This document shows, piece by piece, positions 24,901 through 40,300 of a stretch of 64,000 nt of DNA. The DNA is from Synchiropus splendidus (taxonomy: Eukaryota; Chordata; Actinopteri; Syngnathiformes; Callionymidae): contig NC_071351.1 of assembly GCF_027744825.2 (NCBI RefSeq), positions 17,869,001-17,933,000 on the forward strand, read 5' to 3'. Each line of letters begins with the position of its first letter. Position 1 is the stretch's first letter. Both the position numbers and the translations under genes were made by a program. The notes under the pieces were generated by a model that had not been told where the DNA came from, did no database searches, and saw only the letters and a program-made list of their open reading frames with translations.

Positions 24901-27900
24901 CGTGAAACTACGAGAAAGACCCTTTCTGCTATAGTGGGAGGTGAAAATTTCATGTGCTGAAGCTTTACGCAAAGTTATGGTACAATGCGTAAAACGCTTT
25001 TTCAGCCTGAGATAAGGTCGATTCCGGAACGCCAAACATAAAAATGTTGATAACTTTGGAAAAACACTTCAGACAGCTTAGATTTGATGTGCTACTAGTA
25101 GAAAGACCCTTTCTGCTATACTGGGAGGTGATAATTTCATGTTCTGAAGCTTTATGCAAAGTTATGGCACAATGCGTAAAACGCGTTTACAGCCTGAGAT
25201 AAGGTCGATTCCGGAACGCCAAACATAAAAATGTTGATAACTTTGGAAAAACATTTCAGACAGCTTAGATTTGATCTGCAACTACTAGAAAGACCCTTTC
25301 TGCTATAGTGGTAGGTGAAAATTTCATGTTCTGAAGCTTTATGCAAAGTTATGGCACAATGCGTAAAACGCGTTTTCAGCCTGAGATAAGGTCGATTACG
25401 GAACGCCAAACATAAAAATGTTGATAAATTTTAAAAAACACTTCAGACAGCTTAGATTTGATGTGCAACTACTAGAAAGACCCTTTCTGATATAGTAGGT
25501 GGTGAAAATTCAAGGTCCTGAAGCTTCCCTGCAAAGTTATGGCACATTGCAGAAAAAGCGTTTTCAGCCTGAGATAAGGTTGATTCCGGAACGCCAAACA
25601 TAAAAATGTTGATAACTTTGGAAAGACACTTCAGACAGTTTAGATTTGATGTGCAACTACGAGAAAGACCCTTTCTACTATAGCGGGAGGTGAAAATTTC
25701 ATGTTAGGAGGCTTCCCTGCAAAGTTATGGCACAATGCAGAAAACTCGTTTTCAGACTGAGATTAGGAGGGTTCCCGAAAGCCAAACATAAAAATGTTGA
25801 TAACTTTGGAAAAACATTTCAGACAGCTTCGATTTGATCTGCAACTACTAGAAAGACCCTTGCTGCTATCGTGGCAGGTGAAAATTTCATGTTCTGAAGC
25901 TTTATGCAAAGTTATGGCACAATGCGTAAAACACGTTTTCAGCCTGAGATAAGTTCGATTCCGGAACGCCAAACATAAAAAAGTTGATAACTTCAGTAAA
26001 ACACTTCAGACAGCTTAGATTTGATCTGCAACTACTAGAAAGACCCTTTCTGATATAGCGGGAGGTGAAAATGTCCTGTTCTGAAGCTTCCCTGCAAAGT
26101 TATGTTACAATGCGTGAAACGCGTTTTCAGCCTGAGAGAAGGTCGATTCCGGATCGCCAAACATAAAAATGTTGATAACTTTTGAAAAACACTTCAGACA
26201 GCATAGATTTGATTTGCAACTACTAGAAAGACCCTTTCTGCTACAGTGGGATGTGAAAATTTCATGTTCTGAAGCTTCCCTGCAAAGTTTTGGCACAATG
26301 CAGAAAACAGGTTTTTAGCCTGAGATAAGGTCGATTCCGTTACGCCAAACATAAAAATGTTGATTACTTTTGAAAAACACTTCAGACAGCTTAGATTTGA
26401 TGTGCAACTACTAGAAAGACCCTTTCTGCTATAGTGGGAAGTGAAAATTTGATGTTCTGAAGCTTCCCTGCAAAGTTATGGCACAATGCAGAAAACTCGT
26501 TTTCAGGCTGAGATAAGGTCGATTCCGGAACGCCAAACATAAAAATGTTGATAACTTTAGAAAAACACTTCAGACAGCTTAGATTTGATGTGCAACTACT
26601 AGAAAGACCCTTTCTGCTACAGTGGGATGTGAAAATTTCATGTTCTGAAGCTTCCCTGCAAAGTTATGGCACAATGCCGAAAACGCGTTTTCAGCCTGAG
26701 AAAAGGTCGATTCCGGAACGCCAAACATAAAAATGTTGATAACTTTTGAAAAACACTTCAGACAGCATAGATTTGATGTGCAACTACTAGAAAGACCCTT
26801 TCTGCTACAGTGGGTTGTGGAAATTTCATGTTCTGAAGCTTCCCTGCAAAGTTATGGCACAATGCAGAAAACGCGTTTTCAGCAGGAGATAAGGTTGGTT
26901 CCGGAACGCCAAACATAAAAATGCTGATAACTTTTGAAAAACACTTCAGACCGCTTAGATTTGATGTGCAACTCCTATAAAGACCCTTTCTGCTCCAGTG
27001 GGATGTGGAAATTTCATGTTCTGAAGCTTCCCTGCAAAGTTTTGGCAAAATGCAGAAAACATGTTTTTAGCCTGAGATAAGGTCGATTCCGGAACGCCAA
27101 ACATAAAAATGTTGATAACTTTTGAAAAACACTTCAGACAGCTTATATTTGATGTGCAACTACTAGAAAGACCCTTTCTGCTATAGTGGGAAGTGAAAAT
27201 TTGATGTTCTGAAGCTTCCCTGCAAAGTTATGGCACAATGCAGAAAACTCGTTTTCAGGCTGAGATATGGTCGATTCCGGAACGCCAAACATAAAAATGT
27301 TGATAACTTTAGAAAAACACTTCAGACAGCTTAGATTTGATGTGCAACTATGAGAAAGACCCTTTCTGCTACAGTGGGATGTGAAAATTTCATGTTCTGA
27401 AGCTTCTCAGCAAAGTTATGGCACAAAGCTTAAAACGCGTTTTCAGCCTGAGATAAGGTCGATTCCGGAACGCCAACATAAAAAAAGTTGATAACCTTGG
27501 AAAAACACTTCAGACAGCTTAGATTTGATGTGCAACTACTAGAAAGACCCTTTCTGCTATAGTGGGAGGTTAAAATGTCATGTTCTGAAGCTTCCCTGCA
27601 AAGTTATGGCACAATGCGTCAAACGCGTTTTCAGCCTGAGATAAGGTCGGTTCCGGAACGCCAAACATAAAAAAGTTGATAACTTTGGAAAAACACTGCA
27701 GACAGCTTAGATTTGATGTGCAACTACTAGAAAGACCATTTCTGCTTGAGTGGGAGGTGAAAATTTCGTGTTCTGAAGCTTCCCTGCAAAATTATGGGAC
27801 AATGCGTGAAACGCGTTTTCAGCCTTAGATAAGGTCGATTCCGGAACGCCAAACATAAAAATGTTGATAACTTTGGAAAAAAACTGCAGACAGCTTAGAT

Positions 27901-30039
27901 TTGATGTGCAAATACCAGAAAGACCCTTTCTGCTATAGTTGGAGGTGAAAATTTCTTGTTCTGAAGCTTCCCTGCAAAGTTATGGCACAATGCAGAAAAC
28001 GCATTTTCAGCATGACATAAGGTGGGTTCCGGAACGCCAAACATAAAAATGTTGATAACTTTCGAAATACACTTCAGACAGCTTAGATTTGATGTGCAAA
28101 TACCAGAAAGACCCTTTCTGCTATAGTGGGTAGTGAAAATTCCATGTTCTGATGCTTCCCTGCAAAGTTATGGCACAATGCGTAAAACCCGTTTTCATCC
28201 TGAGATAAGGTCGATTCCGGAATGCCAAACATAAAAATGTTGATAACTTTGGAAAAACACTTCAGACAGCTTAGATTTGATGTGCAACTACTAGAAATAC
28301 CCTTTCTGATATAGTGGGAGGTGAAAATTTCATGCTCTGAAGCTTCCTTTCAAATTTATGGCACAACGCGAAAAACGCGTTTTCAGCCTGAGATAAGGTC
28401 GATTCCGGAACGCCAACATAAAAAAAGTTGATGACCGTGGTAAAAACACTTCAGACAGCTTAGATTTGATGTGCAACTACTAGAAAGACCCTTTCTGCTA
28501 TAGTTGGAGGTGAAAATTTCTTGTTCTGAAGCTTCCCTGCAAAGTTATGGCACAATGCAGAAAACGCATTTTCAGCCTGACATACGGTGGGTTTTAGAAC
28601 GCCAAACATAAAAATGTTGATAACTTTCGAAATACACTTCAGACAGCTTATATTTGATGTGCAAATACTAGAAATACCCTGTCTGATATAGTGGGCAGTG
28701 AAAATTCCATGTTCTGAAGCTTCCCTGCAAAGTTATGGCATACTCCGAAAAACGCGTTTTCAGCCTGAGATAAGGTCGATTCCGGACCTCGAAACATAAA
28801 AATGTTGATAACTTTGGAAAAAGAGTGCAGACAGCTTAGATTTGATGTGCAAATACTAGAAAGACCCTTTCTGCTATAGTGGGAGGTAAAAATCTCATGT
28901 TCTGAAGCTTCCCTGCAAAGTTATGGCACAATGCAGAAAACGCATTTTCTTCCAGAGATAAGGTGGGTTCTCGAACACCAAACATAAAAATGTTGATAAC
29001 TTTGGAAATTGATGCAGACAGCTTAGATTTGATGTGCAACTACTAGAAAGACCCTTTCTGCTATAGTGGGAGGTAAAAATTTCATGTTCTGAAGCCTCCT
29101 TGCAAAGTTATGGCACAATGCGTGAAACGCGTTTTCAGCCTGAGATAAGGTCGATGCCGCAGCGCCAAACATAAAAATGTTGATAGCTTTGGAAAAAAAC
29201 TTCAAACTGCTTAGATTTGATGTGCAACTACTAGAAAGACCCTTTCTGTTGTAGTGGGAGGAGAAAATTTCATGTTCTGAAGCTTCTCTGCAAAGTTATG
29301 GCACAATGCAGAAAACACATTTTCAGCCTGAGATAAGGTGGGTTCTCGAACACCAAACATAAAAATGTTGATAACTTTTGAAAAACACTTCAGACAGCTT
29401 AGATTTGATGTGCAACTACTAGAAAGACCCTTTCTGCTGTAGTGGGCAATTAAAATTCCATGTTCTGAAGCTTCCCTGCAAAGTTATGGCACAATGCGTG
29501 AAACGCGTTTTCAGCCAGAGATAAGGTCGATTCCGCAGCGCCAAACATAAAAATGTTGATAGCTTTGCAAAAACACTTCAGACAGCTTAGATTTGATGTG
29601 CAACTACTAGAAAGACCCTTTCTGTTGTAGTGGGAGGTGAAAACTTCATGTTCTGAAGCTTCCCTGCAAAGTTATGGCACAATGTGTAAAAAGCGTTTTC
29701 AGCCTGAGATTAGATCGATTCCGCAACGGCAAACATAAAAAAGTTGATAACTTGGGAAAAACACTTCAGACAACTTGGATTTGATGTGCAACTACTGGAA
29801 GGACCATTTCTGCTATCGTGGGAGGTGAAAATTTCAAGTTCTGAAGATTCCTTGCAAAGTTATGGCACAATGCAGGAAACGCGTTTTCAGCCAGAGATAA
29901 GGTCGATTCAGGAACACCAAACATAAAAATGTTGAAAACTTTCGAAAAACACTTCAGACAGCTTAGATTTGATGTGCAACTACTAGAAAGACCCTTTCTG
30001 GTATAGTGGGAGGTGAAAATTGCATGTTCTGAAGCTTCC
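24901..30039. repeat. Diverged monomers between domains B and C
   Basis: Single monomers with scattered changes, including AAAAAAGTTGAT variants, TTTATGCAAAG in place of TTCCCTGCAAAG, and the inserted AACGCCAACATAAAAAAAG form near 27470 and 28415. No long duplicated block was recognised here. Confidence 0.7.
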
Positions 30040-33000
30040 CTGCAAAGTTATGGGACAATGCAGAAAACGATTTTTCATCCTGAGATAAGGTCGATTCCGG
30101 AACGCCAAACATAAAAATATTGATAACTTTGGAAAAACACTTCAGACAGCTTAGATTTGATGTGCAACTACTTGAAAGACCCTTTCTGCTACAGTGGGAG
30201 GTGAAAATTTCATGTTCTGAAGCTTCCCTGCAAAGTTATGCCACAATGCAGGAAACGCGTTTTCAGCCTGAGATAAGGTCGATTCCGGAACGCCAAACAT
30301 AAGAATGTTGATAACTTTGAAAAAACACTTCAGACCGCTTAGATTTGATGTGCAACTACTAGAAAGACCCTTTCTGCTATAGTGGGATGTTAAAATTTCA
30401 TGTTCTGATACTTCCCTCAAAGTTATGGCAAAATATGTAAAACGTGTTTTCAGGCTGAAATAAGGAGGGTTCCGTAACGCCAAACATAAGAATGTTGATA
30501 ACTTTGGAAAAACACTTCAGACAACTTAGATTTGATGTGCATCTACTAGAAATACCCTTTATGCGATAGTGGGAGGAGAAAATTTCATGTTCTGAAGTCT
30601 CCCTGCTAAGTTATGGCACAATGCAGAAAACGCGTTTTCAGCCTGAGATGAGGTGGGTTCCAGAACGCCAAACATAAAAATGTTGATAACTTTGGAAAAA
30701 CACTTCAGACAGCTTAGATTTGCTCTGCAACTACTAGAAAGACCCTTTTTGCTGTAGTGGGAGGTGAAAATTTCATGTTCTGAAGCTTCCCAGCAAAGTT
30801 ATGGCACAATGCAGAAAACGCGTTTTCAGCCTGAGATAAGGTGGGTTCCGGAACGCCAAACATAAAAATGTTGATAACTTTAGAAAAACACTTGAAGACA
30901 CCTTAGATTTGATGTGCAACTACTAGAATGACCTTTTCTGCTATAATGGGAGGTTAAAATTTCATGTTCTGAAGCTTCCCTGCAAAGTTATGGCACAATG
31001 CAGAAAACGCATTTTCAGCCGGAGATAAGGTCGATTCCGAAACGCCAAACATAAAAATGTTGATAAATTTGGAAAAACACTTTCGACAGCTTAGATTTGA
31101 TGTGCAACTACTAGAAAGACCCTTTCTGCTATAGTGGGAGGTTAAAATGTCATGTTCTGAAGCTTCCCTGCAAGGTTATGGAACAATGCAGAAAACGCGT
31201 TTTCAGCCTGAGATAAGGTCGATTCCGGAACACCAATCATAAAAATGTTGATAACTTTGGAAACACACTTCAGACAGCTTAGATTTGATGTGCAACTACT
31301 AGAAAGACCCTTTCTGCTATAGCGGGAGGTGAAAATTTCATGTTCTGAAGCTTCCCTGCAAAGTTATGGCACAATGCAGAAAACGCCTTTTCAGCCTGAG
31401 ATAAGGTTGATTCCCGAACGCCAAACATGAAAATGTTCATAACTTTGGAAAAACACTTCAGACAGCTTACATTTGATGTGCAACTACTAGAAACACCCTT
31501 TCTGCTATAGTGGGAGGTGAACATTTCATGTTCTGAAGCTTCCCTGCAAAGTTATGGCACAATGCAGACAACGCGTTTTCAGCCTGAGATAAGGTCGATT
31601 CTGGAACGCCAAACGTAAAAATATTGATAAGTTTGGAAAAACATTTCAAACAGCTTAGATTTGATGTGCAACTACAAGAAAGACCCTTTCTGCTGTAGTG
31701 GGAGGTGAAAATTTCAAGTTCTGAAGATTCCTTGCAAAGTTATGGCACAATGCAGGAAACGCGTTTTCAGCCAGAGATAAGGTCGATTCAGGAACACCAA
31801 ACATAAAAATGTTGAAAACTTTCGAAAAACACTTCAGACAGCTTAGATTTGATGTGCAACTACTAGAAAGACCCTTTCTGGTATAGTGGGAGGTGAAAAT
31901 TGCATGTTCTGAAGCTTCCCTGCAAAGTTATGGGACAATGCAGAAAACGATTTTTCATCCTGAGATAAGGTCGATTCCGGAACGCCAAACATAAAAATGT
32001 TGATAACTTTCGAAAAACACTTCAGACAGCTTAGATTTCATGTGCAACTACTAGAAAGACCCTTTCTGCTATAGTGGGACCTGAAAATTTCATGTTCTGA
32101 AGCTTCCCTGCAAAGTTATGGCACAATGCCGAAAACGCGTTTTCAGCCTGAGATAAGGTGGGTTCCGGAACGCCAAACATAAAAATGTTGATAACTTTCG
32201 AAAACCACTTCAGACAGCTTAGATTTCATGTGCAACTACTAGAAAGACCCTTTCTGCTATAGTGGGACCTGAAAATGTCATGTTCTGAAGCTTCCCTGCA
32301 AAGTTATGGCACAATGCCGAAAACGCGTTTTCAGCCTGAGATAAGGTGGGTTCCGGAATGCCAAACATAAAAATGTTGATAATTTTGGAAAAACACTTCA
32401 GACAGCTTAGATTTGATGTGCAACTACTAGAAAGACCCTTTCTGCTGTAGTGGGAGGTGAAAATTTCATGTTCTGAAGATTCCCTGCAAAGTTATGACAC
32501 AATGCAGGAAACGCGTTTTCAGCCTGAGATAAGGTCGATTCAGGAACACCAAACATAAAAATGTTGAAAACTTTCGAAAAACACTTCAGACAGCTTAGAT
32601 TTGATTTGCATCTACTAGAAAGACCCTTTCTGCTACAGTGGGACGTGAACATTTCATGTTCTGAAGCTTCCCTGAGAAGTTATGGCACAATACAGAAAAC
32701 ACGTTTTCTGCCTGAGATAAGGTGGGTTCCGGAACGCCAAGCGTAAAAATGTTGATAACTTTGGAAAAACACTTCAGACAGCTTAGATTTGATGTGCAAC
32801 TACTAGAAAGACCCTTTCTGCTATAGTGGGAGCTTAAAATTTCATGTTCGGAAGCTTACATGCAAAGTTATGGCACAATGCAGACAACGCTTTTTCAGCC
32901 TGAGAAAAGGTCGATTCTGGAACGCCAAACATAAAAATTTTGATAACTTTGGAAAAACACATCAGACAGCTTAGATTTGATCTGCAACTACTAAAAAGAC

Positions 33001-33235
33001 CCTTTCTGCTATAGTGGGAGGTGAACATTTCATGTTCTGAAGCTTCCCTGCAAAGTTATGGCACAATGCAGACAATGCGTTTTCTGCCTGAGATAAGGTC
33101 GATTCTTGAAGGCCAAACATAAAAATGTTGATAACTTTCGAAAAACACTTCAGACAGCTTAGATTTGATGTGCAACTACTAGAAAGACCCTTTCTGCTAT
33201 AGTGGGACGTGAAAATTGCATGTTCTGAAGCTTCC
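30040..33235. repeat. Higher-order repeat C, copy 1 (3,196 bp, 17 monomers)
   Basis: Repeats at +3,196 (17 x 188 exactly). Markers include CACTTGAAGACACCTTAG at 30889 and 34085, and the CCTGAAAATGTCATG variant at 32270 and 35466. Edges are approximate. The block 29821-29985 also recurs 1,880 bp later at 31701, so a 10-monomer duplication preceded it. Confidence 0.88.
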
Positions 33236-36200
33236 CTGCAAAGTTATGGGACAATGCAGAAAACGATTTTTCATCCTGAGATAAGGTCGATTCCGGAATG
33301 CCAAACATAAAAATATTGATAACTTTGGAAAAACACTTCAGACAGCTTAGATTTGATGTGCAACTACTTGAAAGACCCTTTCTGCTACAGTGGGAGGTGA
33401 AAATTTCATGTTCTGAAGCTTCCCTGCAAAGTTATGCCACAATGCAGGAAACGCGTTTTCAGCCTGAGATAAGGTCGATTCCGGAACGCCAAACATAAGA
33501 ATGTTGATAACTTTGAAAAAACACTTCAGACCGCTTAGATTTGATGTGCAACTACTAGAAAGACCCTTTCTGCTATAGTGGGATGTTAAAATTTCATGTT
33601 CTGAAGCTTCCCTCAAAGTTATGGCAAAATATGTAAAACGTGTTTTCAGGCTGAAATAAGGAGGGTTCCGTAACGCCAAACATAAGAATGTTGATAACTT
33701 TGGAAAAACACTTCAGACAACTTAGATTTGATGTGCATCTACTAGAAATACCCTTTATGCGATAGTGGGAGGAGAAAATTTCATGTTCTGAAGTCTCCCT
33801 GCTAAGTTATGGCACAATGCAGAAAACGCGTTTTCAGCCTGAGATGAGGTGGGTTCCAGAACGCCAAACATAAAAATGTTGATAACTTTGGAAAAACACT
33901 TCAGACAGCTTAGATTTGCTCTGCAACTACTAGAAAGACCCTTTTTGCTGTAGTGGGAGGTGAAAATTTCATGTTCTGAAGCTTCCCAGCAAAGTTATGG
34001 CACAATGCAGAAAACGCGTTTTCAGCCTGAGATAAGGTGGGTTCCGGAACGCCAAACATAAAAATGTTGATAACTTTAGAAAAACACTTGAAGACACCTT
34101 AGATTTGATGTGCAACTACTAGAATGACCTTTTCTGCTATAATGGGAGGTTAAAATTTCATGTTCTGAAGCTTCCCTGCAAAGTTATGGCACAATGCAGA
34201 AAACGCATTTTCAGCCGGAGATAAGGTCGATTCCGAAACGCCAAACATAAAAATGTTGATAAATTTGGAAAAACACTTTCGACAGCTTAGATTTGATGTG
34301 CAACTACTAGAAAGACCCTTTCTGCTATAGTGGGAGGTTAAAATGTCATGTTCTGAAGCTTCCCTGCAAGGTTATGGAACAATGCAGAAAACGCGTTTTC
34401 AGCCTGAGATAAGGTCGATTCCGGAACACCAATCATAAAAATGTTGATAACTTTGGAAACACACTTCAGACAGCTTAGATTTGATGTGCAACTACTAGAA
34501 AGACCCTTTCTGCTATAGCGGGAGGTGAAAATTTCATGTTCTGAAGCTTCCCTGCAAAGTTATGGCACAATGCAGAAAACGCCTTTTCAGCCTGAGATAA
34601 GGTTGATTCCCGAACGCCAAACATGAAAATGTTCATAACTTTGGAAAAACACTTCAGACAGCTTACATTTGATGTGCAACTACTAGAAACACCCTTTCTG
34701 CTATAGTGGGAGGTGAACATTTCATGTTCTGAAGCTTCCCTGCAAAGTTATGGCACAATGCAGACAACGCGTTTTCAGCCTGAGATAAGGTCGATTCTGG
34801 AACGCCAAACGTAAAAATATTGATAAGTTTGGAAAAACATTTCAAACAGCTTAGATTTGATGTGCAACTACAAGAAAGACCCTTTCTGCTGTAGTGGGAG
34901 GTGAAAATTTCAAGTTCTGAAGATTCCTTGCAAAGTTATGGCACAATGCAGGAAACGCGTTTTCAGCCAGAGATAAGGTCGATTCAGGAACACCAAACAT
35001 AAAAATGTTGAAAACTTTCGAAAAACACTTCAGACAGCTTAGATTTGATGTGCAACTACTAGAAAGACCCTTTCTGGTATAGTGGGAGGTGAAAATTGCA
35101 TGTTCTGAAGCTTCCCTGCAAAGTTATGGGACAATGCAGAAAACGATTTTTCATCCTGAGATAAGGTCGATTCCGGAACGCCAAACATAAAAATGTTGAT
35201 AACTTTCGAAAAACACTTCAGACAGCTTAGATTTCATGTGCAACTACTAGAAAGACCCTTTCTGCTATAGTGGGACCTGAAAATTTCATGTTCTGAAGCT
35301 TCCCTGCAAAGTTATGGCACAATGCCGAAAACGCGTTTTCAGCCTGAGATAAGGTGGGTTCCGGAACGCCAAACATAAAAATGTTGATAACTTTCGAAAA
35401 CCACTTCAGACAGCTTAGATTTCATGTGCAACTACTAGAAAGACCCTTTCTGCTATAGTGGGACCTGAAAATGTCATGTTCTGAAGCTTCCCTGCAAAGT
35501 TATGGCACAATGCCGAAAACGCGTTTTCAGCCTGAGATAAGGTGGGTTCCGGAATGCCAAACATAAAAATGTTGATAATTTTGGAAAAACACTTCAGACA
35601 GCTTAGATTTGATGTGCAACTACTAGAAAGACCCTTTCTGCTGTAGTGGGAGGTGAAAATTTCATGTTCTGAAGATTCCCTGCAAAGTTATGACACAATG
35701 CAGGAAACGCGTTTTCAGCCTGAGATAAGGTCGATTCAGGAACACCAAACATAAAAATGTTGAAAACTTTCGAAAAACACTTCAGACAGCTTAGATTTGA
35801 TTTGCATCTACTAGAAAGACCCTTTCTGCTACAGTGGGACGTGAACATTTCATGTTCTGAAGCTTCCCTGAGAAGTTATGGCACAATACAGAAAACACGT
35901 TTTCTGCCTGAGATAAGGTGGGTTCCGGAACGCCAAGCGTAAAAATGTTGATAACTTTGGAAAAACACTTCAGACAGCTTAGATTTGATGTGCAACTACT
36001 AGAAAGACCCTTTCTGCTATAGTGGGAGCTTAAAATTTCATGTTCGGAAGCTTACATGCAAAGTTATGGCACAATGCAGACAACGCTTTTTCAGCCTGAG
36101 AAAAGGTCGATTCTGGAACGCCAAACATAAAAATTTTGATAACTTTGGAAAAACACATCAGACAGCTTAGATTTGATCTGCAACTACTAAAAAGACCCTT

Positions 36201-36431
36201 TCTGCTATAGTGGGAGGTGAACATTTCATGTTCTGAAGCTTCCCTGCAAAGTTATGGCACAATGCAGACAATGCGTTTTCTGCCTGAGATAAGGTCGATT
36301 CTTGAAGGCCAAACATAAAAATGTTGATAACTTTCGAAAAACACTTCAGACAGCTTAGATTTGATGTGCAACTACTAGAAAGACCCTTTCTGCTATAGTG
36401 GGACGTGAAAATTGCATGTTCTGAAGCTTCC
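33236..36431. repeat. Higher-order repeat C, copy 2 (3,196 bp, 17 monomers)
   Basis: Second copy, nearly identical to copy 1. One visible difference is GATACTTCCCTC near 30407 against GAAGCTTCCCTC near 33603. Confidence 0.88.
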
Positions 36432-37325
36432 CTGCAAAGTTATGGGACAATGCAGAAAACGATTTTTCATCCTGAGATAAGGTCGATTCCGGAATGCCAA
36501 ACATAAAAATATTGATAACTTTGGAAAAACACTTCAGACAGCTTAGATTTGATGTGCAACTACTTGAAAGACCCTTTCTGCTACAGTGGGAGGTGAAAAT
36601 TTCATGTTCTGAAGCTTCCCTGCAAAGTTATGCCACAATGCAGGAAACGCGTTTTCAGCCTGAGATAAGGTCGATTCCGGAACGCCAAACATAAGAATGT
36701 TGATAACTTTGAAAAAACACTTCAGACCGCTTAGATTTGATGTGCAACTACTAGAAAGACCCTTTCTGCTATAGTGGGATGTTAAAATTTCATGTTCTGA
36801 AGCTTCCCTCAAAGTTATGGCAAAATATGTAAAACGTGTTTTCAGGCTGAAATAAGGAGGGTTCCGTAACGCCAAACATAAGAATGTTGATAACTTTGGA
36901 AAAACACTTCAGACAACTTAGATTTGATGTGCATCTACTAGAAATACCCTTTCTGCGATAGTGGGGGGAGAAAATTTCATGTTCTGAAGTCTCCCTGCTA
37001 AGTTATGGCACAATGCAGAAAACGCGTTTTCAGCCTGAGATGAGGTGGGTTCCAGAACGCCAAACATAAAAATGTTGATAACTTTGGAAAAACACTTCAG
37101 ACAGCTTAGATTTGCTCTGCAACTACTAGAAAGACCCTTTTTGCTGTAGTGGGAGGTGAAAATTTCATGTTCTGAAGCTTCCCAGCAAAGTTATGGCACA
37201 ATGCAGAAAACGCGTTTTCAGCCTGAGATAAGGTGGGTTCCGGAACGCCAAACATAAAAATGTTGATAACTTTAGAAAAACACTTGAAGACACCTTAGAT
37301 TTGATGTGCAACTACTAGAATGACC
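36432..37325. repeat. Higher-order repeat C, copy 3 (partial)
   Basis: Continues the 3,196-bp periodicity for under 900 bp, through the CACTTGAAGACACCTTAG marker near 37281, then departs at about 37325. Confidence 0.85.
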
Positions 37326-40300
37326 CTTTCTGCTATAGTGGGACGTGAAAATTTCATGTTCTGAAGCTTCCCAGCAAAGTTATGGCACAATGCAGAAAAC
37401 GCGTTTTCAGCCTGAGATAAGGTGGGTTCCGGAACGCCAAACATAAAAATGTTGATAACTTTCGAAAAACACTTCAGACAGCTTAGATTTGATGTGCAAC
37501 TACTAGAAAGACCCTTTCTGCTATAGTGGGACGTGAAAATTTCATGTTCTGAAGCTTCCCTGCAAAGTTATGGCACAATGCAGAAAACCTGTTTTCAATC
37601 TAAGATAAGGTGGGTTCCGGAACGCCATACATAAAATGTTGATAACTTTGGAAAAACACTTCAGACAGTTTAGATTTGATGTGCAACTGCTAGAAAGACC
37701 CTTTCTGCTATAGTGGGACGTGAATATTTCATGTTCTGAAGCTTCCCTGAGAAGTTATGGCACAATACAGAAAACGCGTTTTCGGCCAGAGATAAGGTCG
37801 ATTCAGGAACACCAAACATAAAAATGTTGAAAACCTTCGAAAAACACTTCAGACAGCTTAGATTTGATGTGCAACTACGAGAAAGACCCTTTCTGCTATA
37901 GTGGGAGGTGAAAATATCATGTTCTGAAGCTTCCCTGCAAAGTTATGGCACAATGAAGAAAACGCGTTTTCAGCCAGAGATAAGGTGGGTACCAGAACGC
38001 CAAACATAGAAATGTTGATAACTTTGGAAATACACTTCAGACAGCTTAGATTTGATGAGCAACTACTAGAAATACCCTTTCTGCTGTAGTGGGAGGAGAA
38101 AATTTCATGTTCTGAAGTCTCCCTGCAAAGTTATGGCACAATGCAGAAAACGCGTTTTCAGCCTGAGATAAGGTGGGTTCCAGAACGCCAAACATAAAAA
38201 TGTTGATAACTTTGGAAAAACACTTCAGACAGCTTAGATTTGATGTGCAACTACTAGAAAGACCCTTTCTGCTGCAGTGGGAGGTGAAAATTTCATGTCC
38301 TAAAGCTTCCCTGCAAAGTTATGCCACAATGCAGGAAACGCGTTTTCAGCCTGAGATAAGGTCGATTCCGGAACGCCAAACATAAGAATGTTGATAACTT
38401 TGGAAAAACACTTCAGACAGCTTAGATTTGATGTGCAACTACTAGAAAGACCCTTTCTGCTATAGTGGGATGTTAAAATTTCATGTTCTGAAGCTTCCCT
38501 CAAAGTTATGGCAAAATATGTAAAACGTGTTTTCAGGCTGAAATAAGGTGGGTTCCGGAACGCCAAACATAAGAATGTTGATAACTTTGGAAAAACACTT
38601 CAAGAATACTTAGATTTGATGTGCAACTACTAGAAATACCCTTTCTGCTATAGTGGGAGGAGAAAATTTCATGTTCTGAAGTCTCCCTGCAAAGTTATGG
38701 CACAATGCAGAAAACGCGTTTTCAGCCGGAGATAAGGTCGATTCCGAAACGCCAAACATAAAAATGTTGATAACTTTGGAAAAACACTTTCGACAGCTTA
38801 GATTTGATGTGCAACTACTAGAAAGACCCTTTCTGCTATAGTGGGAGGTTAAAGTTTCATGTTCTGAAGCTTCCCTGCAAGGTCATGGCACAATGCAGAA
38901 AACGCGTTTTCAGCCTGAGATAAGGTCGATTCCGGAACACCAATCATAAAAATGTTGATAACTTTGGAAATACACTTCAGACAGCTTAGATTTGATGTGC
39001 AACTACTAGAAAGACCCTTTCTGCTATAGTGGGAGGTGAAAATTTCATGTTCTGAAGCTTCCCTGCAAAGTTATAGCACAATGTAGGAAACGCGTTTTCA
39101 GCCTGAGATAAGGTCGATTCTGGAACACCAAACATAAAAATGTTGAAAACTTTCGAAAAACACTTCAGACAGCTTAGATTTGATGTGCAACTACTAGAAA
39201 GACCCTATCTGGTATAGTGGGAGGTGAAAATTTCATGTTCTGAAGCTTCCCTGCAAAGTTATGGGACAATGCAGAAAACGATTTTTCATCCTGAGATAAG
39301 GTCGATTCCGGAACGCCAAACATAAAAATGTTGATAACTTTCGAAAAACACTTCAGACAGCTTAGATTTCATGTGCAACTACTAGAAAGACCCTTTCTGC
39401 TATGGTGGGACCTGAAAATTTCATGTTCTGAAGCTTCCCTGCAAAGTTATGGCACAATGCAGAAAACACGTTTTCAGCCGGAGATAAGGTCGATTCCGAA
39501 ACACCAAACATAAAAATGTTGATAACTTTGGAAAAACACTTTCGACAGCTTAGATTTGATGTGCAACTACTGGAAAGACCATTTCTGCTATAGTGGGAGG
39601 TTAAAGTTTCATGTTCTGAAGCTTCCCTGCAAGGTTATGGCACAATGCAGAAAACGCGTTTTCAGCCTGAGATAAGGTCGATTCCGGAACACCAATCATA
39701 AAAATGTTGATAACTTTGGGAAAACACTTCAGACAGCTTAGATTTGATGTGCAACTACTAGAAAGACCCTTTCTGCTATAGTGGGAGGTGAACATTTCAT
39801 GTTCTGAAGCTTCCCTGCAAAGTTATGGCACAATGCAGACAACGCGTTTTCAGCCTGAGATAAGGTCGATTCTGGAACGCCAAACGTAAAAATGTTGATA
39901 ACTTTGGAAAAACATTTCAAACAGCTTAGATTTGATGTGCAACTACTAGAAAGACCCTTTCTGCTGTAGTGGGAGGTGAAAATTTCATGTTCTGAAGATT
40001 CCTTGCAAAGTTATGGCACAATGCAGCAAACGCGTTTTCAGCCTGAGATAAGGTCGATTCAGGAACACCAAACATAAAAATGTTGAAAACTTTCGAAAAA
40101 CACTTCAGACAGCTTAGATTTGATGTGCAACTACTAGAAAGACCCTTTCTGGTATAGTGGGAGGTGAAAATTTCATGTTCTGAAGCTTCCCTGCAAAGTT
40201 ATGGGACAATGCAGAAAACGATTTTTCATCCTGAGATAAGGTCGATTCCGGAACGCCAAACATAAAAATGTTGATAACTTTCGAAAAACACTTCAGACAG

